Shown one piece after another: positions 5,325 to 5,425 of a DNA stretch of 5,425 nucleotides (the first letter of the stretch is position 1; each line of letters starts with the position of its first letter). Where the stretch lies: NCBI GenBank assembly GCA_902796625.1, contig CADBPX010000052.1, positions 1 through 5,425 on the forward strand, in the 5' to 3' direction. Source of the DNA: an uncultured Pseudomonadota bacterium (GTDB taxonomy: Bacteria; Pseudomonadota; Alphaproteobacteria; RF32; CAG-239). A program made the translations under genes and the position numbers. The notes beneath the pieces are model-generated. The model saw nothing but the letters and a program-made list of their open reading frames with translations, searched no databases and was not told where the DNA came from.

Positions 5325-5425
5325 GCAGATATTTTATTAAAAAAATCTGCGCCGCTGCGTCGCCTATCAGCTAAAGCTGACCGGCATACTTACGTCTGCC
5401 GGCGGCTCCTTGTCAAACCCTCTTC
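5325..5425. other. GC-rich structured intergenic element, possible repeat or minus-strand terminator
   Basis: No gene is visible after 5306. The last 80 bases are about 60 percent GC, against an AT-rich flank. Nested inverted repeats are present: GCAGAT/ATCTGC (5325-5330 with 5345-5350, enclosing an AT-rich loop that can pair further); GCCGC/GCGGC (5351-5355 with 5402-5406); and, enclosed by the latter, TCAGCT/AGCTGA (5367-5372 with 5375-5380) and CCGGCA/TGCCGG (5381-5386 with 5397-5402, sharing one base with the outer stem). On the minus strand the GC-rich fold is followed after five bases by seven Ts (5345-5339), so it could end a transcript entering from beyond the window. An interspersed repeat unit is the main alternative. 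The element is cut by the window edge. Confidence 0.4.

Overview
The window reads as a piece of a low-GC alphaproteobacterial chromosome, probably from an anaerobic or microaerophilic, host-associated lineage. Three observations support this. A short protein with PopZ/DUF2497 N-terminal motifs sits directly upstream of valS, a gene order I associate with Alphaproteobacteria. The ValRS has alphaproteobacterial-style block sequences, such as the 'SGGTI...QLRRLGASCDWSRERFTMDEG' region. There is also a complete rubrerythrin, typical of organisms that meet oxygen as a stress. The taxonomic placement is an inference from gene content and remembered family sequences; no database search was possible.

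Layout, all genes on the + strand. (1) 36-497: an exported, cysteine-rich staphylococcal-nuclease-like enzyme. (2) 611-1150: rubrerythrin, with its own promoter (544-572) and a strong intrinsic terminator (1204-1244). (3) 1246-1554: a 102-residue PopZ-like protein that keeps the N-terminal partner-binding helix but not the usual C-terminal oligomerisation region; its likely promoter (1180-1208) overlaps the rubrerythrin terminator. (4) 1626-4262: complete valyl-tRNA synthetase. (5) 4273-4914: a YiaD-type glycine-zipper/OmpA lipoprotein, 10 nt behind valS with its Shine-Dalgarno overlapping the valS stop, then a 14-bp-stem terminator (4932-4967). (6) 4985-5013: a good sigma70-type promoter driving a 70-residue protein of unknown function (5094-5306). 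(7) 5325-5425: a structured, GC-rich intergenic stretch running off the window.

Functionally the window combines envelope or periplasm functions (nuclease, YiaD-like lipoprotein), peroxide defence (rubrerythrin), cell-pole organisation (PopZ-like) and translation (ValRS). The popZ-like gene, valS and yiaD probably form one transcription unit; the nuclease, rubrerythrin and the last small gene look separately transcribed. I see no mobile element, CRISPR array, tRNA or rRNA. No multi-gene novel system is evident. The points most worth a second look are the reduced PopZ-like protein, the overlapping terminator/promoter in front of it, the orphan 70-residue gene, and the GC-rich structured 3' end.
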